64,000 bases of DNA, from contig JALIZF010001889.1 in the NCBI GenBank assembly GCA_029948255.1, forward strand, positions 310,001 through 374,000, given 5' to 3'. The notes below the pieces were generated by a model. The model was not told the origin of the DNA. It was given only the letters and a program-made list of their open reading frames with translations, and searched no databases. A program made the translations under genes and the position numbers. Below, piece after piece: positions 43,380-52,679 of the stretch (the stretch's first letter is position 1; each line of letters starts with the position of its first letter). This DNA comes from Telmatactis stephensoni. Lineage: Eukaryota > Cnidaria > Anthozoa > Actiniaria > Isophelliidae.

Positions 43380-44201
43380 ATGAAGAGAGCACGTAGCGAT
43401 TCCACTGACACTGAATACGATTCAGAGCATTCTCATGACGGGAGTATTCACTCAGAACAGGACTTGTGGGACAAGGAAGATATCGAACAAGTTCTACAGG
43501 ATCTCTCCCAGAGTATCCCAGAAGATAAAGCTCTAGCGTTTCTCCATACTCTGGCGGCTTCAAAAAGTATTTTATATTGGAATTCCCATGGTGAGATGCT
43601 GTATCACGAACGAAGAATTCCCGTCACCAACATGGCAGAGCTTATCGAGTATGCCATGCTACCTTTGAATCTAGATGTTAAAGTGCCCCGTGGGTTGAAA
43701 ACGTTCACTCAAGGATTATCGGAGATCGGTGTTGACAAGAAACTAATCCGTAATAAGAAGTTGCTGGCGGATCTGGTTGCTAGGCAACCGGAAGAGGACG
43801 AGACAGACAGTGAAACAGGTGACAAATCCTCTGAAAGAGAAAGTTTCGAGTCGGACGGTGAAAGTGTTGGTGAAAGCTTAGAGCCAGAGGAGAGTTCCGA
43901 ACCGGAGCTTTCCGAATTGGACGAGGAACCCAGAGAGTGTCACGTTTGCCGTGACTTTGTGAAGTTTTACTCAATTCCTGTGGTTGAATGCCCTTGCTGT
44001 TTGTGGCGTGAAGCATATTACTGCCGCGAAAACGAATACATCGAATGTGATGTTTGTACTCACGTCTTTCCAGCCAATGCTCAGACCACTAAAGTTAAAT
44101 TTTGTCGCTGTACAGACTGTAACGCTGTACACCAACAGTCCCTAAAAACCAAGAAATTAAAACTCATGGACGACCACCAAGAAGAATCAAGTGAATTGTA
44201 A
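43380..44201 (+). CDS. Acidic, cysteine-rich protein of the Polinton-like element
   Basis: 273 aa, intact, starting at ATG 43,380, the first ATG after the TATA box. The N terminus is basic then Asp/Ser-rich. Residues about 45-135 form a compact domain with I-L-Y-W-N-S-H-G-E-M, V-P-R-G-L-K-T-F and D-K-K-L-I-R-N-K-K-L-L motifs, a layout I have seen in accessory proteins of Polinton-like elements. Residues 136-185 are highly acidic (E/S/D). A Cys cluster follows (about 187-247: C-x2-C, C-x-C-C, C, C-x2-C, C-x-C-x2-C), suggesting a zinc ribbon or RING-like fold, then a lysine-rich tail. Function unknown. A regulatory or nucleic-acid-binding role is possible. Confidence 0.7.
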   Translation: MKRARSDSTDTEYDSEHSHDGSIHSEQDLWDKEDIEQVLQDLSQSIPEDKALAFLHTLAASKSILYWNSHGEMLYHERRIPVTNMAELIEYAMLPLNLDVKVPRGLKTFTQGLSEIGVDKKLIRNKKLLADLVARQPEEDETDSETGDKSSERESFESDGESVGESLEPEESSEPELSELDEEPRECHVCRDFVKFYSIPVVECPCCLWREAYYCRENEYIECDVCTHVFPANAQTTKVKFCRCTDCNAVHQQSLKTKKLKLMDDHQEESSEL

Positions 44202-44214
44202 AATCGATCACTTG

Positions 44215-44220
44215 AATAAA
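44215..44220 (+). terminator. Polyadenylation signal AATAAA
   Basis: 14 nt after the stop of the Cys-rich protein gene. Confidence 0.5.
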
Positions 44221-44284
44221 AGGAATGACTTTGAGACTGATTTGTTCCTTACTAAGTGGTTCTAAATTTTGGGCTGAGGATAAA

Positions 44285-44357
44285 TGGCCAAAATATCAGT
44301 CGGTTAGAGCGCGGGACTGTAGTTCCTGAGGCCGCCGGTTCAAATCCGGCTGGAGAG
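44285..44357 (+). pseudogene. tRNA-Tyr-like remnant (anticodon GTA) inside the Polinton-like element
   Basis: The anticodon arm (CGGGA-CTGTAGT-TCCTG), variable region and T-arm (GCCGG-TTCAAAT-CCGGC) are intact and the D-loop is recognisable, with an intact B box. The 5' acceptor half and outer D-stem do not pair with the 3' half (TGGAGAG), and there is no intron. It therefore looks like a 3' portion of a tRNA-Tyr gene lying between the last gene and the right TIR. Confidence 0.7.
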
Positions 44358-44400
44358 ACTATCTTTTTCGAGAAAAAAAAATAAAAATAAATAAATAACG

Positions 44401-45604
44401 CCAGAGGGAACTGAAGACAGTATTTGTTGTACTTAATAAAATTAGATTTGATCTTGTTTGAAATTCCGAAAACGTCGTTCGGTTGCTGCGCAACGGACTG
44501 TTCCCAGTATTTCATTCGTAAGAAAGTGTTGGATCCGAGGATGAGAGGTTCCCCTTCGGACGGCTTCGCCGTCCGTGTGGGTCAACCCCTCCCCCCCCCC
44601 TCCCCCGGAAGGGTTGGGGTGGGGGTGGGGAGGGGGAAAGGGGATGACGACTCTTCGTGGGTTTGTGGGCACTATGAGTATGCATTTTGCTCGGTATTTA
44701 TAGGTTTTCTTTCAAAACACTGTGTTTCAAAGGCGCGCACATCCCTCGCTGTGCATTTTGTTCGGTATTTATGTTTCTTTCAAAAAACCTGTGTTTCAAA
44801 GGCGCGCACATCCCTCGCGGTCATTTTGTTTGGTATTTATGTTAATCAAAACACTGTGTTTCAAAGGCACACACGTCCGTCCTGGTCATTTTGTTCGGTA
44901 ATTATGTTAATCAAAACACTGTGTTTCAAAGACACACACATCCCTTGTGGTCATTTTGTTCGGTAATTATGTTAATCAAAACACTGTGTTTCAAAGACAC
45001 ACACATCCCTTATGGTCATTTTGTTCGGTAATTATGTTTCTTTCAAAACACTGTGTTTCAAAGGCGCGCATTCGGTGGTGTCTTTAATTCTCAAGTATTT
45101 TTAAAATGTATCGTTTTTAGTGTGCCAACTCTAGTATTTCAAGAATTTGTTTTTGGTATTTTGAAGATTTTATAACCTTCCAAATTTTTCAAATCAAACC
45201 AGGAATGTCTTTCAACATGATAGTCAACCATATTGTTTTTTGCTGGTGGTTGAATTGAACACAATAGACCCTTAAGTGTAGCATGTTTTGAAATTCCGAA
45301 AACGTTGCTCGGTTGCTGCGCAACGGAGTTCTCAGTATTACGTTTGTTTCTCGGTCGCACGAGTGATGGAAGCTTACTCAGACGCACTGAAAAGAATTTA
45401 TTTTGTTTTTCTGCTCTGGAATATTTGTTTGGTTGCTGTGCAATGGAGTTTTCAATCCTGCAAGCGGATCCCCGGCGCGTGACTCCCTGGTCGCTGTTGT
45501 GTGACTCCCCTTGCAGCACTGTCGCGTGACATCTCCTCTATTGGGGGCGTGACTTCCCCTGCACCGGCGCTCAGGTGGCGCAGAACTCTTACTTTCCTAC
45601 TACT
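44401..45604. repeat. Right terminal inverted repeat of the Polinton-like element
   Basis: Complement of 39,670-40,874 with a few substitutions (for example near 45,175 and 45,240). It carries the mirrored 66-bp array and GTTGCGCAGCAAC motifs. Confidence 0.9.
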
Positions 45605-45610
45605 CAGAAG
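45605..45610. repeat. Target-site duplication CAGAAG, right copy
   Basis: Pairs with 39,664-39,669. Confidence 0.85.
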
Positions 45611-45614
45611 CAAT

Positions 45615-45921
45615 AGACCTTTTTGCCGTTACACTATTTTCCAACTTCGTGCATCTTGAAACAAAGAACTGCATCGTAGAATGTGCGGGATGTGAACTTC
45701 TTTTGTTTGAAATGAAACTTCCCTTTGTCTTCCAATCAAGAAGACATTAATAAGGCTCCACGGTTCTGTTGCTCGGAGCCTTATTTTTATGCGTTCTTGA
45801 TTGGAAGACAAAGGGAAATTTTATTTCAAACAAAAGAAGTTCACATTCCGCACATTCTACGATGCAGTTCTTTGTTTCAAGATGCACGAAGTTGGAAAAT
45901 AGTGTTACGGCAAAAAGGTCT
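45615..45921. mobile_element. Foldback element with 130-bp arms
   Basis: AGACCTTTTTGCCGTTACAC at the left is mirrored at the right (GTGTTACGGCAAAAAGGTCT). The arms are almost fully complementary around a loop with a nested GGCTCC hairpin (45,750-45,790). Inserted just outside the right end of the Polinton-like element. Confidence 0.75.
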
Positions 45922-45936
45922 AAAAATTTCACCTTA

Positions 45937-46236
45937 GGCCCAGGGCAAACGTCGAATCTTAGGACCAGGGCAAACGTCGAATCTTAGTCGAATTTAATTC
46001 GTCGACCCTATTTATTTTGAAATAGGCGCATGAATGGCGCGACGTTTGCTGCAATTAAATTCGACTCAAATTAATTGATTCGACTCTAGCATGGGTTCGA
46101 CTTGCCAAGTCGGATAACGCGACAGCGGTTCGGCACAGGTGCGACGTTTGCTACCACGCTGGAATGAAGTCGACTCTTTGTCGCACCTATTTTAAATGTA
46201 TTCGACGCGACTTAGATTAGACGTTTGCCCTAGACC
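45937..46236. mobile_element. Harbinger-like MITE (TTA duplication)
   Basis: The ends GGCCCAGGGCAAACGTCGAA and near-complement (GACGTTTGCCCTAGACC) are flanked by TTA. The interior is rich in GTCGAA/TTCGAC like the element at 11.2-12.2 kb. Confidence 0.65.
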
Positions 46237-46239
46237 TTA

Positions 46240-46436
46240 GATATTTGGATTTATGACCAATTTTTCTCATAAAGCTACTTTTTTATTATTCTAATTCGCA
46301 GAAAAATCATTATTGGTGCAAAGTTCAAGGCTTGAAGACAAATGGCTGCATATTTCTCAGAAATCGGACAAGGTTTTGATGTAAAAAGACGTACGTGAAA
46401 CTCATGTCTGACAACAAATAATAGTTGCGGGCCACC
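46240..46436. mobile_element. TTAA foldback element copy 2, right end
   Basis: It continues the copy interrupted at 39,663 and ends at CGGGCCACC followed by TTAA (46,437-46,440). The arm is partly deleted relative to the intact copy. Confidence 0.6.
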
Positions 46437-46732
46437 TTAAATAAACAGTTATTTATATTTTATGATGACTAAGTTTTTACCAAGACACTCGAAACCTGAG
46501 TAAATTAGTCTGAAGACATTTTTAATTTGAAAAAAATCGATTAATTACACTTTTGGTGAATCGGAACGTCTAAATTAATTTGTTACTGGTGGATTCAGTT
46601 GCAAATTTAAATTAAATACTTATGACTAAGGCCATTTTAGATGGTCTCAAAGTGTATCCAAACGGTATTTTTAAAGTAAACGTCTTATTTAAAAGCATCT
46701 TGGTGATCATTTTGACACCATAACGCATTTTA

Positions 46733-46999
46733 AGGCCCGGTAATACGAGCAACAAAATTGTGCAACTTGTCGCGCAACACTGTTGCGTTGCAAGTTGCAG
46801 AGCAAATGTTGCTCGCATTACCACCCCGCGCGCAACAAATTTTCTTTGTTGCAAAAAGTAGACAGTGCTTCTACTTCGTGCAAAAAAGAAAATTTGTTAC
46901 GCGCAGGATGGTAATACGAGCAGCATTTGCTCTGCAACTTGCAACGCAACAATGTTGCGCGACAAGTTGCACAAGTTTTTTGCTCGTATTACAGGGCCG
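46733..46999. mobile_element. MITE with GTAATACGAGCAAC arms (TTA duplication)
   Basis: Nearly palindromic 267 bp with ends AGGCCCGGTAATACGAGC and GCTCGTATTACAGGGCCG, bordered by TTA. Arms about 100 bp rich in GTTGCGCGACAAGTTGC phrases. Confidence 0.7.
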
Positions 47000-47002
47000 T
47001 TA

Positions 47003-48078
47003 GCAAACTCATTAGAATATCTAACTCAAGAACATGCAAATCAAGTTACAGTTGAGTACAGTTGTACTATCCAAAGCCTCATTTTCGTTACATGCAGAGA
47101 CGTTGATGTAGTTTATGATCACCATAATCTGCGTACGACATTAATCGCAAAAGGCGGGAATTCAGTATCTATATCGTAAAAGTAGTAAAACATTTCAGTA
47201 AGTTTGAGATTCTTAGATATGAACCAAACTTCACATGAACAGGATTGAAAATCAAAATAAATAAGTAAAAAATGGTCGTTATTTTGCGAACTAAATAGGA
47301 GTTTAGTACAAGATTTTCTCATGGAATAAACACCTGAACAACAAACCAGACGAATGGAATGAAGATGAAACAGGTTATGATAAACTTATTTGTGGCTTGT
47401 ACACCATGCAAGACGAATATCAAAAACACTCTATGAATGCTGCCTCTATTCTGGCTGGAAAAACAGCGACAAGTCACTAGAAGAACAGAGAAAAGATCTA
47501 TAGCACTGTGCAAAATGGCTAAAGCTTCTGGACTTTTGCCGCGTTTGAATTTGCAAATGATTGGAAGATAGAGAGATGGTATTTCTATTTGACAAAAAAT
47601 TACATATCACAGAAATTAGTGTATACAACGTAAACATTTAGCATAACAGATAAGTCAGCAATTCGTAGAATATAGTAATGTAAATGATTTGTACGATTTT
47701 GCGCAATTTAATAGTATTTATTATTCAATTTTCATACACTGTACAAATTCTGATTTTCTGATTGGTCAGTTTGTACCACGTGACGCGTTGTTATGACGTG
47801 ACAACACGTCACGACGTATTAACTCCGACGAATTAATTTTGATAATACGTTGGCAATAACGCATACTTGGAAAGAAACAATGTTCCTGGTGGTAAATTTG
47901 AGGATTTTTCGAAAAAGAGAAGATCAACGAGCATACTTAAAACTGCTTAGCGTGCCTGTTTTGAAGGTAAACTCAATTTCATTGAAGTTTTTGGAGCTTA
48001 CTGAGATCAACATATTTCAACGGCTTAAAAACAGAGTTCGCCGGCTTTCCAAATTCATCTTAATATTTACTGTTTTTT
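47003..48078. other. Intergenic, no clear gene
   Basis: Overlapping short frames on both strands, with a small palindromic CACGTGACGCGTTG cluster at 47,778-47,818. A possible upstream exon ends near 47,966 (TTGAAG|GTAAAC) but its frame is unclear. Confidence 0.3.
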
Positions 48079-48080
48079 AG

Positions 48081-48157
48081 ACTGGTTATCCAAAACCTAT
48101 CTCATAGAAAGTTTAGAAAGTCTGCATGCCGCCACAAGTCTGTCTCTGTTTTTAACG
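48081..48157 (+). CDS. Candidate exon, diverged copy of the next one
   Basis: Acceptor ACTGTTTTTTAG, donor ACG|GTAAGC. It enters in phase 1 and leaves in phase 0, reading W-L-S-K-T-Y-L-I-E-S-L-E-S. Its first half and preceding intron match the exon at 48,277, so one is a tandem duplicate. The second half has drifted, so it may be dead. Confidence 0.3.
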
Positions 48158-48276
48158 GTAAGCTTACAAAGTTCTAACTTTCATTCAAACCGTATTCAGT
48201 TTTTGGCGTGTTGTTGTTGTCAAAACACTATTCGCCGGCTTTGCAAATTCCAGTCATTATAATTTTTGTTTTTTAG

Positions 48277-48464
48277 ACTGGCTATCCAAAAAATATCCAA
48301 CAGAAAGTCTGGAAATCCTTTCCCCGCAACTTCTCTCAGATGGGGTAAAGAAATTTTATCAGGAATCGAAGAAAACGCCAAACTACTTCAGCCTTCGGTT
48401 GTCGACAAACGAAAACTACACTTCTTCCCGGCTTCATGCACCAAGATTTAGCAGCGTTTCAACA
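48277..48464 (+). CDS. Candidate exon (possible DUF3504/Crypton-like N-terminal region)
   Basis: Acceptor TTTGTTTTTTAG, donor ACA|GTAAGT. 188 nt, same phases as its upstream duplicate. It encodes about 62 residues opening W-L-S-K-K-Y-P-T-E-S-L-E, then S-P-Q-L-L-S-D-G-V-K-K-F-Y-Q-E. This W-L...Y-P...L...F-Y pattern recalls the N-terminal domain of DUF3504/Crypton-type recombinase-like proteins widespread in corals. Neighbouring exons were not found. Family assignment is weak. Confidence 0.35.
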
Positions 48465-48860
48465 GTAAGTCGCCAGTTTAAACCTATATCCAAAACTCCA
48501 GCGATAATTTTCTAGACCTTTCACTTACCGAGTTCTAGGACTCAGTGCCGAATCACTTTTAACGATCCAAAAAAGTCTGAGTTCTTTGTTTATAAGACTT
48601 ATGGACGATTTCAATTTTACCGAGCAAGTTGTAAACATGGATTCTGAGAACTCGTTTATTATCTTTAATCTAAAGTTCTTGTATCACGATACTTTTCTCC
48701 TAGTTTTCTTCTGAAAGGTTTATTGTGTATTGTTAAAATTACCAAATGCTATTAAATAAATTTTGAATAAGTCTTACTATTTTGAGTGATTTCTAGTGAT
48801 CTTAGATGTCGACTGACAGTTTTAGCCTGCTTCTGCAGTGTATTCAAATTGAATAATAAA

Positions 48861-49048
48861 AAGGTTAACGCACTCTTTGCTCGTGAATTATCGGGATTTT
48901 ATCTTCACTCGTTTACTAACAATGAACTCGAAATTTTTTCATACTGCACTCGGCTAACGCCTCGTGCAGTATTTAAAATTTCTCGTTCATTGTTAGCAAA
49001 CTCGTGAAGATAAATCCCGATAATTCACTCGCTGAGTGCGTTAACCTC
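48861..49048. mobile_element. Short palindromic element
   Basis: AAGGTTAACGCACTC at the left mirrors GAGTGCGTTAACCTC at the right, with pairing of GTGAATTATCGGGAT blocks inward. Arms about 80 bp. Confidence 0.65.
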
Positions 49049-49555
49049 TAAATAATGAATTTAAAAAAATATATCATAAAGGATGAGGCAAACATTGGAA
49101 ATCTCTTGACCTTTTCCCATTGGTTAATTTTCTAGTTTATCAAGGAAAAACCACGTGACTGATTAATATATATCGTTCAAGTGTCCGAGGGTGCTGGAGT
49201 AGCGTCTTCATACTAGGTTTAAACGTGCCTCTAATTATGTAAGTAATGTTACCATATCAGTAATAGTACAATAATTGCCTTGGTTGTAAAAATGTTGTTC
49301 TATAAAAATAAACATTAAAAACCCGCGGTCCTTCTGTATGAATGTTATAAAAGTAAATGTGAATGGGGCAATACCGCTGTGCTACGTTCACGACATCAAC
49401 ATACAACTTTATTCACTTATTTGAGAAGAAACTAGATTCATTAACACACTAGAAATAAAATATGAAGATATTATTACATTGCTAAACTGAATGCGATCAA
49501 ATCCTATCAGATACTATAATCAATGATACTATTAATATTTACATGTTGACAGCAT

Positions 49556-49708
49556 AGAGTGATTTTCATCGGACTGTGAAATAATTACTAATAGTCAGTG
49601 TTTAATAGTGTCTGATAGTTGTATTGCAACAAAAGAAAACAATGGGTGCAGAGTCTATTAGTGTCTATTAGCTTAGTAACTATTTTACAGTCCGGTGAAA
49701 ATCACTCT
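49556..49708. mobile_element. Short palindromic element
   Basis: AGAGTGATTTTCATCGGACTG at the left is inverted at the right (CAGTCCGGTGAAAATCACTCT). A related single arm (AGAGTGGTTTTCAT) appears at 49,747. Confidence 0.55.
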
Positions 49709-49859
49709 AATTAATGCTGGTATTGGTATAGTAAAACTAGTCTAATAGAGTGGTTTTCATTAACCCGTGAAACACAGTGTATTAGTTAAAGTGCAATAGT
49801 CGAATGACAACAAAAGAACACAATGGAATTAGCTAGGTGTACTAGGGTGTAATACACTA

Positions 49860-50425
49860 AAGTGTGTACTCTATCTAAGTATTTATTGGTTTAACATACA
49901 TGTAATCTTTACATGTTGACAGTATTTAATACTGGTATTGGTATATTAGTAAAACTAGTCTATTATTAATGATACTATTATTAGTTTCAAGTACATTGTA
50001 CTCTATCTAAGTATTTATTGGTTTAACATACATGCAATCTTTACATGTTGACAGTATTTAATACTGGTATTGGTATATTAGTAAAACTAGTCTAGTATTA
50101 ATGATCCTATTATTAGTATCAAGTACACTACACTCTATCTAAGTATTTATTGGTTTAACATGCATGTAATCTTTACATGTTGACAGTATTTAATACTGGT
50201 ATTGGTATATTAGTAAAACTAGTCTAGTATTAATGATCCTATTATTAGTATCAAGTACACTACACTCTATCTAAGTATTTATTGGTTTAACATACATGTA
50301 ATCTTTACATGTTGACAGTATTTAATACTGGTATTGGTATATTAGTAAAACTAGTCTAGTATTAATGATAGTATTCCTAGTATCAAGTACATTGTACTCT
50401 ATCTAAGTATTTAATACTGTTATTT
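49860..50425. repeat. Tandem array, about 133-bp unit, four-plus copies
   Basis: The phrase CTCTATCTAAGTATTTATTG recurs near 49,868, 50,000, 50,132, 50,266 and (degenerate) 50,396. Each is followed by an ACATGTTGACAGTATTTAATACTGG block. Satellite-like minisatellite with no coding potential. Confidence 0.8.
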
Positions 50426-50429
50426 GTAT

Positions 50430-51000
50430 ATTAGTAAACTATACTCTAATATTAATGACCCATTATTATTATTAAGTACATTTACTGGTTAAATGTGTAT
50501 GTTAACTTTTACATATTGAAAGCTTATTTTAAAACATTGTTCCTACCCCCTAATAAAAGTGAGCAACCTAGGTACTACATGTGCTCTTTAATCACATCTT
50601 CACTGCCACAGACATCTTGTTCCTGGACAACTGTCTTCGTCTTTAGATGTCTTTGCTCACTTTGCTAGGTTTTGCTTGGTCTTGCTTTGCTTTCTGTAAA
50701 ATTGAAACAGCACCACACTTATAACTTCTATTTGTTGCTGTTATAATTATTAGTCCGCAAGCAGCGAGTGATAACATCTGCGCACGTCTCCAATTTCTAT
50801 ATATTGTCTTGGACAAATCAACAATTTTGAAAGGATAACTTCTAGCTGTTCATACTTCTGCACTCAACTGTAATACTCCAAAACTGACTTTGGTGAGAGT
50901 ATATACGACAGCGGTTCGCGCATACTCGTCATGTTATCACTTGCTGTTTAGTCTGCACACAAGATCTACGTCATCGATGACTTCACGTTCAAAGATGACT
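50430..51000. other. Intergenic, nothing recognised
   Basis: AT-rich. No supported gene. Confidence 0.4.
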
Positions 51001-51007
51001 TTCGTTA

Positions 51008-51320
51008 GCCTGCGCTGCATCCGGTTTTTTCTTCGTAAGATTACGAGTAACGTGAGTAAATTCCGGATGCACGCAGGCTAGACTTTCGTAGATTTTCATG
51101 CTGGTTCGGCCGTTCTTTGTAACATTAGAGAGCTTAGGCATGAGACGGGGTACGTTTTGTCAGAACGGACGTCAAGTCGTGCGTGCGCCGTCATAGATGA
51201 GGTTCCCGTTCTCGCTAGAACGTCAGTTGAGGCTTTCTCACGTTCTAGATTTCATGTATGACGGCGTGCGCACGAAAAAAAACGTACGCGTGACGTCCGT
51301 GTTGACAAATACGCCTCGTG
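51008..51320. repeat. Two adjacent palindromic elements
   Basis: First: TTAGCCTGCGCTGCATCCGG mirrored as CCGGATGCACGCAGGCTA (51,008-51,083). Second: imperfect mirrored GACGTCA/GTGCGTGCGCCGTCAT blocks (about 51,145-51,316). Confidence 0.5.
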
Positions 51321-51990
51321 CTTAAGCTCCCTATTTACTTGACGAAAAGGTTATATAACAATTTGTTTGAAGAAAAGTTATTTCACATGCGTATTAAGAA
51401 AGAACGGCTCTGGAAACAAGGTTGTTTCGTTTTATATTCCTTTGGTATGCAAAGAGTTATTACAGCACCGCGACCCCACAATATGAGCTTTTTAGCTTTA
51501 ATTTCATTCGTGACAAAATAAAGATAATCCTATTCGTTACATATTTTTGCATAACCATTACATTTTGTGCATGTTAAAAAATCAGCACGTGAGTTTAGCG
51601 TTTTACGTAAAACATTTGATTTAATAATGAAGAGGTAGTGAGTGTGAGTGTCAGCACATGAAGAATCACTTTGAGGATATGCTCCACTGTGAAAAGACGA
51701 TGATAATGATGATGATGATATCTCACATTATGGCATAACAACATCGATCAAATCTGATATCACATACCAATACCGTGTTCTTCCTGTTCTTTGAGTAATT
51801 TGGTTTGTCCTGGTGCCATAGACGTTTCTTGTGAAGTTACGACAGGTTCTTTGGTAATGATAAAAATACCAATAAATAAACTCCATAAACACAGTGCATA
51901 CACCGTGTGGTTTACATTTTGGCATAGCATGTGTGAAAATACAATTTGAATCTTTTCTTCGAGATGAATAAAGGTGAGCAGAACATACTA
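51321..51990. other. Intergenic or intronic, weak coding traces
   Basis: A minus-strand stretch (51,740-51,925) read out of the annotated frames gives a hydrophobic segment and then S-M-A-P-G-Q-T-K-L-L. It faintly matches minus-strand sequence near 54,530-54,690. Too weak to call an exon. Confidence 0.25.
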
Positions 51991-51995
51991 CATAC

Positions 51996-52150
51996 CATCA
52001 TAGACTTTTGAATGTTTTCCTCCTCCTATTGCTCCTCCTCCTCCTTCTCCTACTGATTCTGATTCTGACTCTAATTCTGACTCTGATTCTGACTCTGATT
52101 CTTCTAAAAATCCAGGTGGTATTTTGATTTTAGCTATGATATAAGATAAC
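51996..52150 (-). CDS. Candidate exon with (SE)n acidic repeat
   Basis: On the minus strand an open frame reads I-K-I-P-P-G-F-L-E-E, then an alternating Ser-Glu tract of about 18 residues, a Gly-rich stretch and K-H-S-K-V-Y-D, ending at a phase-1 donor (GATG|GTATGT). The 5' boundary is not fixed. Alternating Ser/Glu tracts occur in acidic matrix and nuclear proteins, but the simple-repeat nature also allows a non-coding explanation. Confidence 0.3.
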
Positions 52151-52239
52151 AAACAATCTTTAATGTTTAAAGATCGAAAGAGCTTTTTTGTTCATCTAGT
52201 TTATAAACGCTACAATCGGGTTCAAAACGTTGGGACTGT

Positions 52240-52676
52240 GCCCGGGGGGCACTTGCATATATTTACTATACGGGGACGTGCCGCCCGTCAGGGTCGTGAT
52301 TTTAGCTCCTGCGGTCTTAGACAGGGTATAGATTTTACGATAAATTGTCTTAAACAGGGTCATTTTTTTTCAAATAGTGTAATATTCGAGGCCAACGTTT
52401 TTTCCTGTTTGACAATACTTGATTATTCTGCAGTTTCTTGCACGAGTTATGACTATAATTCCCCTATAATTTCACTGGAGTCCAGACTTTTTTTAATGTA
52501 CAATTGTCCTCACAGTCTTAAATAGGGTCCCTAAAATGCCCTCTTGTCTTATATAGGGTATCGTTTTCGAGAATTTAGGTGTCTTAAACAGGGTCAGGTT
52601 TGAGGAGGCTGGGCGGCACGTCCCCATCAGATCCGGAACAAGTGCCCCCCCCCCCCCCCCCGGGGGACTGTGTCAC
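52240..52676. mobile_element. Palindromic element with GGACGTGCCGCC arms
   Basis: CGGGGACGTGCCGCCCGTCAG at the left mirrors GGGCGGCACGTCCCCATCAG at the right. Poly-C/G tracts lie at both outer edges and GTCTTAAACAGGGT repeats within. A frame of 120 codons across it is not credible. Related fragment at 1,675-1,860. Confidence 0.55.
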
Positions 52677-52679
52677 TTA

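Larger units (their letters stand above)
39670..45604. mobile_element. Compact Polinton-like (Maverick-type) element, 5.9 kb
   Basis: It starts AGTAGTAGG, ends CCTACTACT, and is flanked by perfect 6-bp duplications (CAGAAG). AG/CT termini, 6-bp duplications and long TIRs are the Polinton/Maverick insertion pattern produced by a retroviral-type integrase. The unique part (40,875-44,400) carries a packaging-type ATPase on the minus strand and two plus-strand genes. They diverge from a TCTAG-rich region. No protein-primed DNA polymerase, integrase, protease or capsid gene is present, and the element is far below the usual 15-20 kb. It is therefore probably non-autonomous, mobilised by a larger relative. 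The three frames are intact and the TIRs differ at only a few positions, so it is recent. Confidence 0.85.

Noticed and set aside
39670..45604. Full-length Polinton or complete virus genome
   Set aside because: No polymerase, integrase, protease or capsid frame exists between the TIRs.
47319..47513. Membrane protein or GPCR-like exon on the minus strand
   Set aside because: Hydrophobic translation, but no splice-consistent neighbours and no clear family motif.
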